Shown in pieces: positions 8,816-17,939 of a stretch of DNA of 64,000 nt. The DNA lies in the NCBI GenBank assembly GCA_016197205.1, contig JACPWG010000007.1:1-64000 (forward strand), given 5' to 3'. The DNA comes from Planctomycetota bacterium. GTDB lineage: Bacteria; Planctomycetota; MHYJ01; WSZJ01; JACPWG01. The position numbers were made by a program, and so were the translations under genes. A model generated the notes under the pieces. That model was not told where the DNA came from. It searched no databases and saw only the letters and a list, made by a program, of their open reading frames with translations. Position 1 is the stretch's first letter. Each line of letters opens with the position of its first letter.

Positions 8816-9999
8816 TGCTCCACGCCGTCGTCCACACCTTTCGCGACATCCGCCAGTACAAGATCCGCTCCCTCATCACCCTCTCCGGCGCGCTCTGGGG
8901 AGTCATGATCCTCGTCGCGGTCTACTCCCCGATCCGCGCCTTCGAGCGCGAGTGCGCCCGGATCTGCGACGGCGCGGGCGGGCTCCGGCAGTTCGACGTC
9001 GCGCTCCCCCGGTCCCGACCCGAGGACGTGGCCGCGGCGCGCGCCCTGCTTCCGCCCGGCGTCGAGGCCCTTCCCCTCTACCCGCAGATCTGGTGGTTCG
9101 GCCGGCAGCACTCGCGCGCCATGAACCTGGAATGGGACTTCCGGCGGATCTCCGGCGTGCCGCGTGAGTTTCTGGACTACTTCGGCTTCCGCTTGAGCGC
9201 GGGCCGCGGCTTCTGCGACCTCGACGACGCGCTGGAGAATCGCGTCTGCATCGTGGGCGGCGGCGTCCGGCGGGGGGACGCGAAGGGCGCGGACCTCCTG
9301 GGCCGGCAGCTCACGCTGTCGAACACGCGCTTCACGGTCGTGGGCGTGCTCGACCCGATCGTCCACACGGAGTGGGACATCACGCGGGACGAGGTCGCGC
9401 ACATCGCGGGGGGGTTCCCCGACGCCTGCGTCTTCCTCCCGCTCGCCACCGCCCGCGGCATGGTGGACCGCGGGTTCGCGCTCCGCGTGCGCGTGCCCGA
9501 AGCGCTCGACCTGGACCTCACCCTTCAGCGTTGCAAGTCGCTCTTCCCGGGCAAGGAAGTCGCGGCCTCGTCGCTGCTTTCCGGCTACCAGGACCTGCGG
9601 CGGCTCGTCGGGAAGTGGGAGCGGGGCCTGTCGGTGGTCATCGGGCTCTGTCTCTTGATGTCCGGGATCGGCGTCGCGGTCCTCATGCTGTCCAGCATCC
9701 ACCTGCGCATCCGGGAGATCGGCATCCGCAAGGCCGTCGGCGCCTCGAACCTGGACATCGCCTTCCAGTTTCTCGTCGAGACGTCCGTGCTCTCGACCCT
9801 CGGCGGCTGCGCAGGCGTGGTCCTGGGGCTGCTGCTCGCCCATTTCGCGTGCGGCGTCATCGGCTTTCCGACCGCCGTGGACCCCGCGATCGTGCTCCTC
9901 GGCTTCGCCTCGTCCATCGCGCTCGGCGTCGTCTTCGGCACCATCCCCGCTTTCCTTGCCGCCCGCATGAGCCCGGTCGAGGCGCTCCGAAGCGAGTGA
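8815..9999 (+). CDS. FtsX/MacB-type ABC transporter permease
   Basis: 394 aa. One membrane segment lies at about residues 20-40, and a large periplasmic MacB-PCD-like domain follows to about 265. Three C-terminal segments follow, with the FtsX signature (IHLRIREIGIRKAVGASNLD near 295-315) and a final ARMSPVEALR. This topology is type VII (MacB/LolCE). It partners the ATPase, which overlaps it by one base, and the adaptor at 6398-7531. No TolC-like gene is in the window, so the outer-membrane channel must be elsewhere. Confidence 0.87.
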   Translation: MLHAVVHTFRDIRQYKIRSLITLSGALWGVMILVAVYSPIRAFERECARICDGAGGLRQFDVALPRSRPEDVAAARALLPPGVEALPLYPQIWWFGRQHSRAMNLEWDFRRISGVPREFLDYFGFRLSAGRGFCDLDDALENRVCIVGGGVRRGDAKGADLLGRQLTLSNTRFTVVGVLDPIVHTEWDITRDEVAHIAGGFPDACVFLPLATARGMVDRGFALRVRVPEALDLDLTLQRCKSLFPGKEVAASSLLSGYQDLRRLVGKWERGLSVVIGLCLLMSGIGVAVLMLSSIHLRIREIGIRKAVGASNLDIAFQFLVETSVLSTLGGCAGVVLGLLLAHFACGVIGFPTAVDPAIVLLGFASSIALGVVFGTIPAFLAARMSPVEALRSE

Positions 10000-10133
10000 C
10001 GCGGCCCGTCCCCGCGTTGGAGCACCGGGCGAAGAGCCGGGGCACGGCGTCGCCCCCCCCACGAGGCCTCGAGGGGACAGCGGGCTCGCGACCTGGCCCC
10101 GCCCCACGCCCGCCTGGACTCGTACCCGCACGC

Positions 10134-12308
10134 CTACCTGAGGCCTGCGGCGACGAGCGAACGTTCCAGCGCGGTCGGAAGCGGACCCAGGGCGCGGAGT
10201 CGCGGCAGGAGCCGCTCCACCTCCCCGCGGTCCCCTTGTGCCAGCCGAAGGTCCACAAGCAGGGCGAGGGCATCCGCGTCCCGGCCGTCGAGCGCCACGG
10301 CCCGCTCCAGATCGTGCGCCGCACCCGGCCAGTCCCGCGCCAAGGCCCGGAGCCTTCCCCGCTCGCGCCAACACGCCGCGCCGCCTGGCGGATCCGCAAG
10401 TGCCCGATCCAGGATCGCGGCCGCGAGGTCCGGCCGACCCGCTTCCGAGCACGAACGGGCCAGCAGGGCCGTGAGGCCCGACGCGTCCGAAGGATCGCCG
10501 ACCTCCAACTCCGCGGCGCGCGTGAGCGTCGAAAGCCCTTCCTCCACCCGACCGGCCGAGACCTGCCAGGCGCCAAGGCCTCGAAGCGCGTCCGGCTCCA
10601 ACTGGGCGGCAAGTTGCGCCCGACGAAAGCACTCCCCTGCCTCTTCGTTCCGCCCCAGCCGCATCAGCGCCTTTCCGAGGAAGAGGCACGCCTTCCACTC
10701 GAAACCGATCGACAGCATCCTCCGCAGCTCGCGGGCCGCGGTCTCGTAGTCCCCCTTCACGAACGCCGCGTACCCGCGAAGCCGGAGAGCATACGCCTCC
10801 CATCCTGGGCAGGCTTCCAGCCGCTCGGCCAGCTCCAGCGCCCCCGCCCAGTCCCCCTCCGAACCGCGGACGTGCGCCAGCCACTCCATCGCCCGGCACG
10901 CGTCCGGCTGCCGACTCAACATGTCTTCGTAGAGCGTTCGCCCGTCTTTCCACGCCGGGTTGCGCTCGTAGGCGATCCACCCGTAGACCGCGAGCCACGC
11001 GGCGAGCAGGACCGGGCCGAACAGCCGCCCGACGGTCGTGCCGGTCCGCTCGGCCCGCGCGGCGAGCGCCGTGTACGCGAGGCCCAGGAGCAGGCACGTC
11101 CCGGCCGTCGGGAGGTAAAGCAACCGCTCGGCCTCGATGACGTAAATCCGGAACACGAGATTCGACACGGGGACGAGCGCGAGCCCGAACCAGCCCAGCG
11201 CGTAGGCGGCCGCCGGCGAGCGTCTCCAGAGGAGCGGGAGCGCGGCGACGCAGCCGACGAGGACGAGGGCGGAGAGGAGCACCATGGGGTCCATCCACGA
11301 GGTCGGGTGTGGATACCCGCGGCCGATGGCGTTGCGCGCGTACTCCGCCGTGAGTCCGTAGGGGAGGAAAGCGAGGCGGACGTAGTCGGCGAGCACAAGG
11401 GCCATGGTCCGCATGCGGCCGGCGGTGTCCACGCCGCCTCGATCGAACAGGGACGGCCCCATTTCGAGGGAGCCGAGCACGAGGTGGCGCACGTACAAGT
11501 AGAGCAGCGCGACCGCCGCGTGCGGCAAAAGCCCCAGCGCCCGCGGGAGCAGTCGGAAGAGCGTCGCGCCGCCCGATGCCGGCGGCGCCGCCGCCGGACG
11601 CCGCTGTGGCAGGAGCCGGTCTTCAACCACCACCCACGCCAAGAGGAGGAGCGGCAGAACCACCGCCGCCTCCTTGGCCAGGAACGCGAGCCCGAACGCG
11701 AACGCGGACAGGACGCGCAGCCGGCCGGGGAAGGCGCAGCCTGGGCGGCCGGCGGCCGCGAAGAGACCGACCGCGAGAAACGAGAGCCCCCCGCACAACA
11801 CGTCGGACCGGTTCGCGATGGCAGTGACCGCCTCGGTGTGGACCGGGTGCACGGCGAAGAGCGCGGCCGCTGCGCAGGCCGCGCGCCCATCGGCGAGCAG
11901 CCACCTCGCCATCGCGAGGAGCGCGAGGCTCGCCAGGACGTGGAGGAGCACGTTGGTCGCGTGGAAGCCCGCGGGTCGCGCCCCCCAAAGCGCCCAATCG
12001 AGCGCATACGTCGTCGCCGTGAGCGGTCGGTAATCCACGACCGGGTCGCGCTCGTTCTGCAGGACGGAGGGTGCGAGGCCGCGCAGGCGAAACAGCTCGG
12101 GAAGCCGGGCGAGCGAGCGGATGGTTTTGTTTTCGAGCACGCGCACGTGGTCGTCGTGGACGAACCCGTTGGCCGGTGCATTGGCGTACGCCGCGGCAGC
12201 GAGCACGGCGACGAGGAGCCACGGACCCGCCCTGCGCGCGAGGTGGGCCGCGGGCGCGTGGTCCGGGGGTGAAGGCGCCGACGCACCCGCGGCGGGCGGC
12301 TGGGGCAT
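10134..12308 (-). CDS. TMTC-like membrane glycosyltransferase with C-terminal TPRs
   Basis: 724 aa. The N-terminal half has about ten hydrophobic segments and family landmarks: the first loop NGFVHDDHVRVLENKTI with an Asp pair, FAVHPVHTEAVTAIANRSD, and the DUF1736-like ERLLYLPTAG. The C-terminal 280 residues are TPR-like helical pairs (LELAERLEACPGWEAYALR, AGECFRRAQLAAQLEPDALR). GT-C enzymes of this kind transfer sugars from lipid-phosphate donors on the outer face of the inner membrane; the acceptor here is unknown. The start is ATG 12308 because GGAGGTCGAG immediately precedes it. It is divergent from the DUF1257 gene. Confidence 0.75.
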   Translation of the reverse strand: MPQPPAAGASAPSPPDHAPAAHLARRAGPWLLVAVLAAAAYANAPANGFVHDDHVRVLENKTIRSLARLPELFRLRGLAPSVLQNERDPVVDYRPLTATTYALDWALWGARPAGFHATNVLLHVLASLALLAMARWLLADGRAACAAAALFAVHPVHTEAVTAIANRSDVLCGGLSFLAVGLFAAAGRPGCAFPGRLRVLSAFAFGLAFLAKEAAVVLPLLLLAWVVVEDRLLPQRRPAAAPPASGGATLFRLLPRALGLLPHAAVALLYLYVRHLVLGSLEMGPSLFDRGGVDTAGRMRTMALVLADYVRLAFLPYGLTAEYARNAIGRGYPHPTSWMDPMVLLSALVLVGCVAALPLLWRRSPAAAYALGWFGLALVPVSNLVFRIYVIEAERLLYLPTAGTCLLLGLAYTALAARAERTGTTVGRLFGPVLLAAWLAVYGWIAYERNPAWKDGRTLYEDMLSRQPDACRAMEWLAHVRGSEGDWAGALELAERLEACPGWEAYALRLRGYAAFVKGDYETAARELRRMLSIGFEWKACLFLGKALMRLGRNEEAGECFRRAQLAAQLEPDALRGLGAWQVSAGRVEEGLSTLTRAAELEVGDPSDASGLTALLARSCSEAGRPDLAAAILDRALADPPGGAACWRERGRLRALARDWPGAAHDLERAVALDGRDADALALLVDLRLAQGDRGEVERLLPRLRALGPLPTALERSLVAAGLR

Positions 12309-12504
12309 CTCGACCTCCAGGCAGGGCGGGCGGAGAGGGCTCGCGGCAAGTCTAACCGCCCGCCGGGCGGCGGTCCAGGGACAATTCGCTGTCCGCGGCA
12401 GCGCGGGAGGACGACTGCAGGGCAAGTTGTGCTTGCGCTCCCTCCGATCCTCGGAGTACGATTCGGAGGACACCGGCCGGCGTCCTTCGCAGGAGCGCTC
12501 CCCC

Positions 12505-12885
12505 ATGTCGCACTTTTCCACGCTCGCCACCCGTCTCACCGACGAGGCCGCACTTCGCGCGGCCTTCGAGCAGCTCGGGTACAAGGTGCGCCCGAAAGCC
12601 ACCCGCGTCCGCGGCTGGAGCGACCAGGAGACTCACGCGGACTTCGTCGTCAACGCCGGAGGTGAGTACGACGTCGGCGCGGTCCGGACGAAGCACGGCA
12701 CGTTCGAACTGGTCGCGGACTGGACCATGGCGCGCATCGACCGGGACAAGTTCGTCGGCCAGGTCAGCCAAGCCTACAGCCGGATCCTCGTGACCCAGAC
12801 GGCGAAGAAAAACGGGTTTGTCGTGGCGAAGGAAGAGGTGGACGCCCAGGGCCGGGTCCACCTGCTCCTCCGTCGCTTCGTGTAG
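12505..12885 (+). CDS. ycf35: Ycf35-like protein (DUF1257)
   Basis: 126 aa, the usual length. MSHFSTLATRLTDEAALRAA and FEQLGYKV match the family's conserved beginning; FVGQVSQAYSRILV and a C-terminal LLLRR follow. AGGAG at 12491-12495 supports ATG 12505. Ycf35 is encoded in cyanobacteria and red-algal plastids, and its biochemical role is not established. It opens a run of eleven same-strand genes with mostly short gaps; DUF2997 and Ycf46 follow directly, partners I recall it having elsewhere. Confidence 0.88.
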   Translation: MSHFSTLATRLTDEAALRAAFEQLGYKVRPKATRVRGWSDQETHADFVVNAGGEYDVGAVRTKHGTFELVADWTMARIDRDKFVGQVSQAYSRILVTQTAKKNGFVVAKEEVDAQGRVHLLLRRFV

Positions 12886-12918
12886 CCCGAAGAGGACAGG
12901 TACGGATCGGAGGACGCC

Positions 12919-13116
12919 ATGGCGGAGAAGGTCGAGCTGGAGGTCGAGATCAGCCCGACCGGCGAGGTCAAGCTCGCGGTCAAAGGCGTGAAGGGGAAGA
13001 GCTGCGTCGACCTTACCCTGGCCTTCGAGAAGGCCGTCGGCGAAGTGAAGGACCGGAAGTTCACCCCCGACTACTATCAGGCCGCAAAGGCCGTGCAGGT
13101 TCGGCGCACGAAGTGA
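12919..13116 (+). CDS. DUF2997 family small protein
   Basis: 65 aa. The sequence reads as a beta hairpin (VELEVEISPTGEVKLAVKGV) followed by KGKSCVDLTLAFEKAVGEV and KFTPDYYQ, the standard DUF2997 order including the single conserved Cys. GGAGG at 12909-12913 gives the start. It lies 33 bp after ycf35 and 40 bp before the ycf46-like gene. The function is unknown. The recurrent pairing with Ycf35 suggests that the two proteins act together. Confidence 0.87.
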   Translation: MAEKVELEVEISPTGEVKLAVKGVKGKSCVDLTLAFEKAVGEVKDRKFTPDYYQAAKAVQVRRTK

Positions 13117-13156
13117 GTTCGCCGGCCGGCAACGCTCCAAAAGCAGAGGACGAGGC

Positions 13157-14842
13157 ATGCTCCAGGAGGACCTCCTCACCTACCTCCGGGCCCGTTACAC
13201 GCTCATCTACCTCCTGTCCTCGGAGGAGCAGCGGGCCGTGGAGGATCTCGAGCTCTTCGCGAAGCAGGAAAAAAAGAAGCTCGTGGTCTGGAGCCACGCG
13301 CGCGGGGCGAACGGGCCGGGGATCGAACGGGGCAAGGCGCAGGGGGACCCCGTGGCGATCCTGGAAAGCCTCGCCACGCTCGCGGACGGCACGCTCCTGG
13401 TCCTCCTCGACTTCCACCCCTTCCTCGCGGACGCCGGCGTGACTCGCCTCGTCCGGGACATCGGCCGCGAGCTGGAAGCCACGACCAAGACGGTCCTTTT
13501 CCTCTCCCCGGTCCTTACTCTCCCCGTGGAGCTTTCCAAGGAAGTCGTGGTCGTGGACCACCCGCTTCCCGAATATCCGCTCCTTGCGCAAACCTTCCAG
13601 GAGATCGTCTCCTCGGTCAAGGACGGCATCCAGGTCCTGCTCAGTCCCCAGGACACGGAGCGCCTGATCCGCAGCGCGCAGGGGCTCACGCTGAAGGAGT
13701 TCTCGAACGTCCTCGCGAAGACGCTCGTGACCAAGGGCCGCATCGACCGCGAGGCGATCGACATCGTCAACACCGAGAAGAAGCAGATCATCCGCAAATC
13801 GGGGATCCTCGAGTTCTATCCGGTGTCCGAGTCCTTCCGCTCGGTCGGCGGCCTCGAGAACCTGAAGGCGTGGCTCGTCTCGCGCGGACGCGCGTTTTCC
13901 GACGCGGCCCGGGGCTTCGGCCTGCCCTTCCCGAAGGGCATCCTCATCGTCGGCGTGCAGGGCTGCGGCAAGAGCCTGACCGCGAAGGCGGTCGCCGACC
14001 AATGGAGGCTCCCGCTGCTCAAGCTGGACATGGGTCGGATGTTTGGCGGGCTGGTCGGCGCCTCGGAGGAGAACATGCGCCGGGCGATCCAGCTCGCGGA
14101 ATCGATCGCGCCGGGCGTGCTCTGGATCGACGAAATCGAGAAGGGCCTGTCGGGCCTCGGCAGCTCGAACACGAGCGACGGCGGCACAACGGCCCGCGTG
14201 ATCGGGACCTTCCTGACCTGGATGCAGGAGAAGACCCGGCCGACCTTCGTCGTCGCCACGTCGAACGACATCAGCGCGCTCCCGCCGGAGCTGCTGCGCA
14301 AAGGGCGCTTCGACGAGATTTTTTTCGTCGACCTGCCGACGTTGGAGGAGCGACGCGCCGTCTACGAGATCCATGTCCGCAAGCGGGGCCGCAAGCCGGA
14401 AGAGTATGACCTCGCGGCGCTGGCCGGCGCGACCCAGGGGTATTCGGGCGCCGAGCTCGAGGAGACCGTGGTCTCGGGTCTCTTCAAGGCATTCGAGCAG
14501 GGTCGCGAGCTGAGCACCGCGGACCTGCTCGAGGCCGCCCGGGAGACCGTCCCGCTGTCGGTGGTGATGGAGGAGCGCATCACGCGGCTCCGAGAATGGG
14601 CGGCCATGCGGACCCGTTCCGCGTCCGTCGCCAAGGACTGGCCGCGCGAACGCGCGACCATCGCGGAACGCCTGACGCGGATCGCGGGAGAGGGAGGCGA
14701 AGCGGCCTCGGCCACGGCGGCCGGCACGACGACCGAAAGGCCTCCGCCGACCGCCGCAGCGGCAGCGGCACCGGCAGCGGCAGCGGCACCGGCGCCCCCA
14801 CGCCGCGGGCGGGACTCCTCGAAACCGCGACCGGCCCCGTAA
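13157..14842 (+). CDS. ycf46: Ycf46-type AAA+ ATPase
   Basis: 561 aa. Residues 1-200 are the Ycf46 N-terminal region ([20 protein letters not shown]). The AAA+ core has Walker [15 protein letters not shown] near 265, Walker [10 protein letters not shown] near 320, and [17 protein letters not shown] with the arginine-finger region near 380. The lid follows ([20 protein letters not shown]). The last 60 residues are a low-complexity Ala/Pro/Thr tail ending in basic residues, not usual in the family and possibly flexible. This classical-clade ATPase probably forms a hexameric remodeller. The next gene, a vWA protein 36 bp downstream, is a candidate partner by analogy with MoxR-vWA pairs, although the AAA clade differs. 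Confidence 0.87.
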   Translation: MLQEDLLTYLRARYTLIYLLSSEEQRAVEDLELFAKQEKKKLVVWSHARGANGPGIERGKAQGDPVAILESLATLADGTLLVLLDFHPFLADAGVTRLVRDIGRELEATTKTVLFLSPVLTLPVELSKEVVVVDHPLPEYPLLAQTFQEIVSSVKDGIQVLLSPQDTERLIRSAQGLTLKEFSNVLAKTLVTKGRIDREAIDIVNTEKKQIIRKSGILEFYPVSESFRSVGGLENLKAWLVSRGRAFSDAARGFGLPFPKGILIVGVQGCGKSLTAKAVADQWRLPLLKLDMGRMFGGLVGASEENMRRAIQLAESIAPGVLWIDEIEKGLSGLGSSNTSDGGTTARVIGTFLTWMQEKTRPTFVVATSNDISALPPELLRKGRFDEIFFVDLPTLEERRAVYEIHVRKRGRKPEEYDLAALAGATQGYSGAELEETVVSGLFKAFEQGRELSTADLLEAARETVPLSVVMEERITRLREWAAMRTRSASVAKDWPRERATIAERLTRIAGEGGEAASATAAGTTTERPPPTAAAAAAPAAAAAPAPPRRGRDSSKPRPAP

Positions 14843-14878
14843 CTCCGGACCCTCGGCCCAAACGAAGGACACGACCCG

Positions 14879-15712
14879 ATGGGCAGTTACTCCGGCGGCT
14901 CCGACTGGGACGACGTCCCCGCCGCGTCCAGCTTCAGCGCCTTCAAGCCAACGCAGTCGACGCCCTCTACGCCCTCCGCGCCGCGCGCTCCGGCGCCCGG
15001 CGAGCCCGAGGCCGAGGAGCCCCTCGCCGCGCCCGCCTCCGGGACCAAGGCCCGGCTGAACGCCATCTTCGCCTTCGACACCACGGGCAGCATGACGCCC
15101 TATGTGGAAAACGTGCAGCAGAAAATGGAGTACCTGGCCGCCGGCCTCCTCAAGCTGCTCGACATGGAGATCTCGCTCCTCGGGGTCGGCGACCACGGCG
15201 ACGGCAAGAACATGCTCCAGATCAAGCTCTTCAGCTCCGACCTCGCGGTCCTCAAACAAAACATCCACTCCCTCCTCCCCACGGACGGACGCGACACCCC
15301 GGAGGCCTTCGAGTGCCTCTTCAAGGTGCTCAACTCGATGGAGTACGACGTCCCGACCGTCCTCGTGGTCGTGACCGACTCCATTCCGCACGGCATGAAG
15401 GGCTTCACGGGAACGGACGACGGCTGCCCCTTCGGCGTCGACTATGCCCATGAGCTTGCGGAGCTGCGGACCCGGCTCAAAAACGTCTATCTGGTTTCCT
15501 ACGCGACGGACGAGCGCATCCTCGCGTTGCAAGAGGAGCTCGTGGGGCCCAACGCCTTTCTCAAGATCCCGAATTTCTGGCGCTTGACGAACCTCGTCAT
15601 GGCCATCTGCATGAACGAGGTCGGCGAGCTGGACTTCTTCCTGGACCTCCTCGAAAAGCAGCGGGGACGCCGGCGCCGGGACGAGGTCCTGGAATTGCTC
15701 GGTCGCCATTGA
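14879..15712 (+). CDS. vWA-domain protein 1 with GSYS-SDWDDV N-terminal motif
   Basis: 277 aa with no signal peptide or membrane segment. Residues 1-14 (MGSYSGGSDWDDVP) are nearly identical to the start of the second vWA protein at 21068. A Ser/Pro/Thr-rich linker runs to about 55, followed by a vWA fold with an intact metal site: DTTGS at 67-71, Thr in DTPEAFE, and Asp in VTDSIPHG. The C-terminal LTNLVMAICMNEVGELDFFL and a basic tail are also shared with the paralogue. It probably binds a partner through Mg at the MIDAS. AAGGA at 14863-14867 supports the start. Confidence 0.87.
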   Translation: MGSYSGGSDWDDVPAASSFSAFKPTQSTPSTPSAPRAPAPGEPEAEEPLAAPASGTKARLNAIFAFDTTGSMTPYVENVQQKMEYLAAGLLKLLDMEISLLGVGDHGDGKNMLQIKLFSSDLAVLKQNIHSLLPTDGRDTPEAFECLFKVLNSMEYDVPTVLVVVTDSIPHGMKGFTGTDDGCPFGVDYAHELAELRTRLKNVYLVSYATDERILALQEELVGPNAFLKIPNFWRLTNLVMAICMNEVGELDFFLDLLEKQRGRRRRDEVLELLGRH

Positions 15713-15744
15713 CTCTCCCCGCCTACCTCGGATGTGTCGGCGCC

Positions 15745-16488
15745 ATGTCCACGCTCCCCGCCCGCATCGGCGCGTTCCTTCGCGACGTCCCGCCGCTTTT
15801 CACGACGGAGAAGCCGGTCAGCTTCGACCCCGTCCAGACGACCTTCCTCCAGAAGCTCGTCCGCGAAAGCGCGCTGAAGGCGAACGTCACCATCCGGAAA
15901 GAGGACTTCTTCAAGGGCATCGTCTACCTCGACTACTTCGCCGAGGTGGTGGCCGGCCGAGCCGCGATTTTCGAAGACGTCGCGGTCCTCGTCGAAGAGC
16001 TGGAGAAGCTGCACGACTACCTTGACGTCGATCTCGAGCTGGTCGTCCGCTACTCCGGTCTTTACTTGATCAAGGACCTGAAAGGCGAGCAGCATTTCCG
16101 AGCAGGGTCGCTCTCGCAGCTCGTCCGCAGGCACGAACGAACGAACGAGCGACCCGCGGCCGGCGCTCCCGGCGCTGCCGGGGACGGCGAGACGGATCTC
16201 TTTCATCGCGCAGTCGGCAGCTTCCTGTGCGACCTGGTCGTGCGGCCGGAAACGCAAGCCTGCCTGGCCTCCTTCCAGGGCCGGAACGACCTGCGTGCCG
16301 CGCTCCTGGCCGATGCCGTCCTGGCCGCGCTCTCACCGGCCGAGGCGGACCCGGAGGCCGTTGCCGCGCTGGCCGCGGGGGACGTGGTGAAGGCCTGCAC
16401 GGGCCTGCTCGCCGCCCTCGTGCGCGCCTCCGCGGGCTGGTCGCTGAAGACCTACGTCGAGCGCCTCCACGCGCGGATGAAAGGGTGA
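15745..16488 (+). CDS. Unknown soluble protein of the Ycf46 cluster (helical)
   Basis: 247 aa. I do not recognise a family. The sequence looks soluble and mostly helical: DFFKGIVYLDYFAEVVAG, VAVLVEELEKLHDYLDVDLE, then an Ala/Gly-rich hinge (AAGAPGAAGDGETD) and a second helical half. The frame could open at TTG 15709, overlapping the vWA stop, but ATG 15745 gives the more natural beginning MSTLPARIGAFLRDVPPLF. It lies between the vWA gene and the adenylyltransferase-like gene (4-bp gap), so it is very likely co-transcribed. Confidence 0.65.
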   Translation: MSTLPARIGAFLRDVPPLFTTEKPVSFDPVQTTFLQKLVRESALKANVTIRKEDFFKGIVYLDYFAEVVAGRAAIFEDVAVLVEELEKLHDYLDVDLELVVRYSGLYLIKDLKGEQHFRAGSLSQLVRRHERTNERPAAGAPGAAGDGETDLFHRAVGSFLCDLVVRPETQACLASFQGRNDLRAALLADAVLAALSPAEADPEAVAALAAGDVVKACTGLLAALVRASAGWSLKTYVERLHARMKG

Positions 16489-16492
16489 GCCG

Positions 16493-17065
16493 ATGGCGAA
16501 CGCGGCGCCCCCCACGAGAAGGGCACTCTACATCGGCAGGTTCCAGCTCTTTCACATAGGACACCTGGACGTCCTCCGCCAGATCGACGCTGCGCCCGAC
16601 ATCGATGAGATCCTGATCGCGCTCGGGAGTCCGCAGTACGACCACCGCACGAAGAGCCCCGAGGCCCCGTGGTCGGTGAATCCCTTCACCGTGGAGGAGC
16701 GGCTCGAGATGATCGCCGGCGCGCTCCACGGACAGCTTCGGAAGCCCTACGGTATTCACCCGATCCCCGATTTCCACGACTACGAGCGCTGGCACGCGCA
16801 CATCGTCGAGCGGCTTCCGGCGTTCGTGGTCCTCTACTCGTCCGACTCGCGGGAACGGGCCTTCTTCGCCGCGCGCGGGACGGAAGCGCGGACCTTCGAA
16901 CGGCGTTTTTCTTTTCACGCCGGCAAGCTCCGGGAGCGCATCCGCGAGGGTGCCGAGTATCGTTCCGCGCTGCCCCCCGCGACCCTCGCGGTTCTGGACC
17001 GCATCGGCGCCGCGGACCGCATGAAGGAGCTCCATGCGCGGGATCTCGCGCATCGCCCAACCTGA
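16493..17065 (+). CDS. NMN adenylyltransferase-like nucleotidyltransferase (NadM/NadR type)
   Basis: 190 aa, near the 170-190 aa of archaeal-type NMN adenylyltransferases. GRFQLFHIGH at 15-24 is the nucleotide-binding (H/T)xGH motif in its GRFQ form. NPFTVEERLEMIAGAL matches the family's NPFTAGERxEMI helix. AGKLRERIREG with PPATLAVLDRI occupies the position of the C-terminal SGTxIR motif. The expected activity is NMN + ATP to NAD + PPi, but a relative acting on another nucleotide is possible given the unusual setting between genes of a vWA/kinase cluster. It is cytosolic. Confidence 0.78.
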   Translation: MANAAPPTRRALYIGRFQLFHIGHLDVLRQIDAAPDIDEILIALGSPQYDHRTKSPEAPWSVNPFTVEERLEMIAGALHGQLRKPYGIHPIPDFHDYERWHAHIVERLPAFVVLYSSDSRERAFFAARGTEARTFERRFSFHAGKLRERIREGAEYRSALPPATLAVLDRIGAADRMKELHARDLAHRPT

Positions 17066-17081
17066 CGATCGAGCGACCCCC

Positions 17082-17939
17082 ATGGCCGATAAGTCCTTCC
17101 TGGACCGCTTTCAGCGCCTCGAGCTGCCCGAGGACCGCAAGGGCCTCGACTGGGCCTTCCTCGATGCCCCGCTCGGCCTGCCGGAGCCGCTGCCGCTCCA
17201 GGAGCACACGCTCCTCGTGCTGGTCAACGGCCACGCCCTCCTGCCCGCGGACGCGCCGCCCGAGGAGGTTCGCAGCATCCGCTTTCATGGCGAACCTCAC
17301 GCCCTCACGCCGGCTCAGCCGCCGAGCGAAGCGGAGACGGCCTATCGCGAGCGACACGCTTCCCAACTGTCGAGAGGCGCCAAGCGCTTCCTCGATTCGA
17401 TCCCGGTCAAGATCCTCGACGATCGGACACTTCTCGAAAGCGCCGCGGACCTGCTCCGCATTCAGGGCTCGGGGAGCGAGACCTCCGCTCCCTTCGCCGA
17501 TCGATCCCTTGCGGCTCGGGGCGCGGGCGACCTCGCGCCGTCGAGCGCCTCCTCGGTGTTTTTCTCGCGGCTCGTCGGCCTGGCCCGGCTCCTGCGCATC
17601 CACGAAAAGCTATACGACCTCGTCACCCTGCAAGAATACGCCCGCGTGTTCGAAAAGGCGATCCAGGCGGACTTCTTCCGGAAGCTGCAGACGCTGCCCG
17701 CCACGGTCGCGCCGGAAGAGATGCTGCGGCTGATCGAGGAATCCCTCGACGCCATCCACGCGAAGGCCCGCTCGCCGCTGCGCAACAAACTGTCCACCTG
17801 CCGGCTGGTGGTGAACGGGATCACCCTGCTTCCGATCTACCGCGAAGCGGCACGCGGCCTCTTCGAGAGCTACGCGCGGCTGCTCGACCGGAAGCTCAAG
17901 CTCGACACGCTGGAACGCCACCTCGGGGGCCGCCGATGA
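17082..17939 (+). CDS. Unknown soluble protein preceding the cluster kinase
   Basis: 285 aa. No family recognised. ATG 17082 gives MADKSFLDRFQRLELPEDRK; the longer frame from 17034 would overlap the previous gene. The chain has no membrane segment. It contains a Ser/Ala-rich hinge near 155-170 and a helical second half (ARVFEKAIQADFFRKLQTLP, EEMLRLIEESLDAIHAKARS). Its stop overlaps the kinase start (ATGA), which implies translational coupling and makes a complex with, or modification by, the kinase plausible. Confidence 0.65.
   Translation: MADKSFLDRFQRLELPEDRKGLDWAFLDAPLGLPEPLPLQEHTLLVLVNGHALLPADAPPEEVRSIRFHGEPHALTPAQPPSEAETAYRERHASQLSRGAKRFLDSIPVKILDDRTLLESAADLLRIQGSGSETSAPFADRSLAARGAGDLAPSSASSVFFSRLVGLARLLRIHEKLYDLVTLQEYARVFEKAIQADFFRKLQTLPATVAPEEMLRLIEESLDAIHAKARSPLRNKLSTCRLVVNGITLLPIYREAARGLFESYARLLDRKLKLDTLERHLGGRR

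Noticed and set aside
8470..12272. Very long open frames on both strands (942 and 966 aa) across the permease and first TPR glycosyltransferase
   Set aside because: They run over two real, oppositely oriented genes and have Arg/Pro/Gly-rich composition without motifs.
13061..15709. 882-aa minus-strand frame opposite ycf46 and vWA1
   Set aside because: Shadow frame. The plus strand carries complete Walker and MIDAS motifs with ribosome-binding sites.
15709..15744. TTG start for the unknown gene after vWA1
   Set aside because: The overlap is possible, but the residues it adds (TLPAYLGCVGA) look like read-in, and ATG 15745 gives a sensible beginning.
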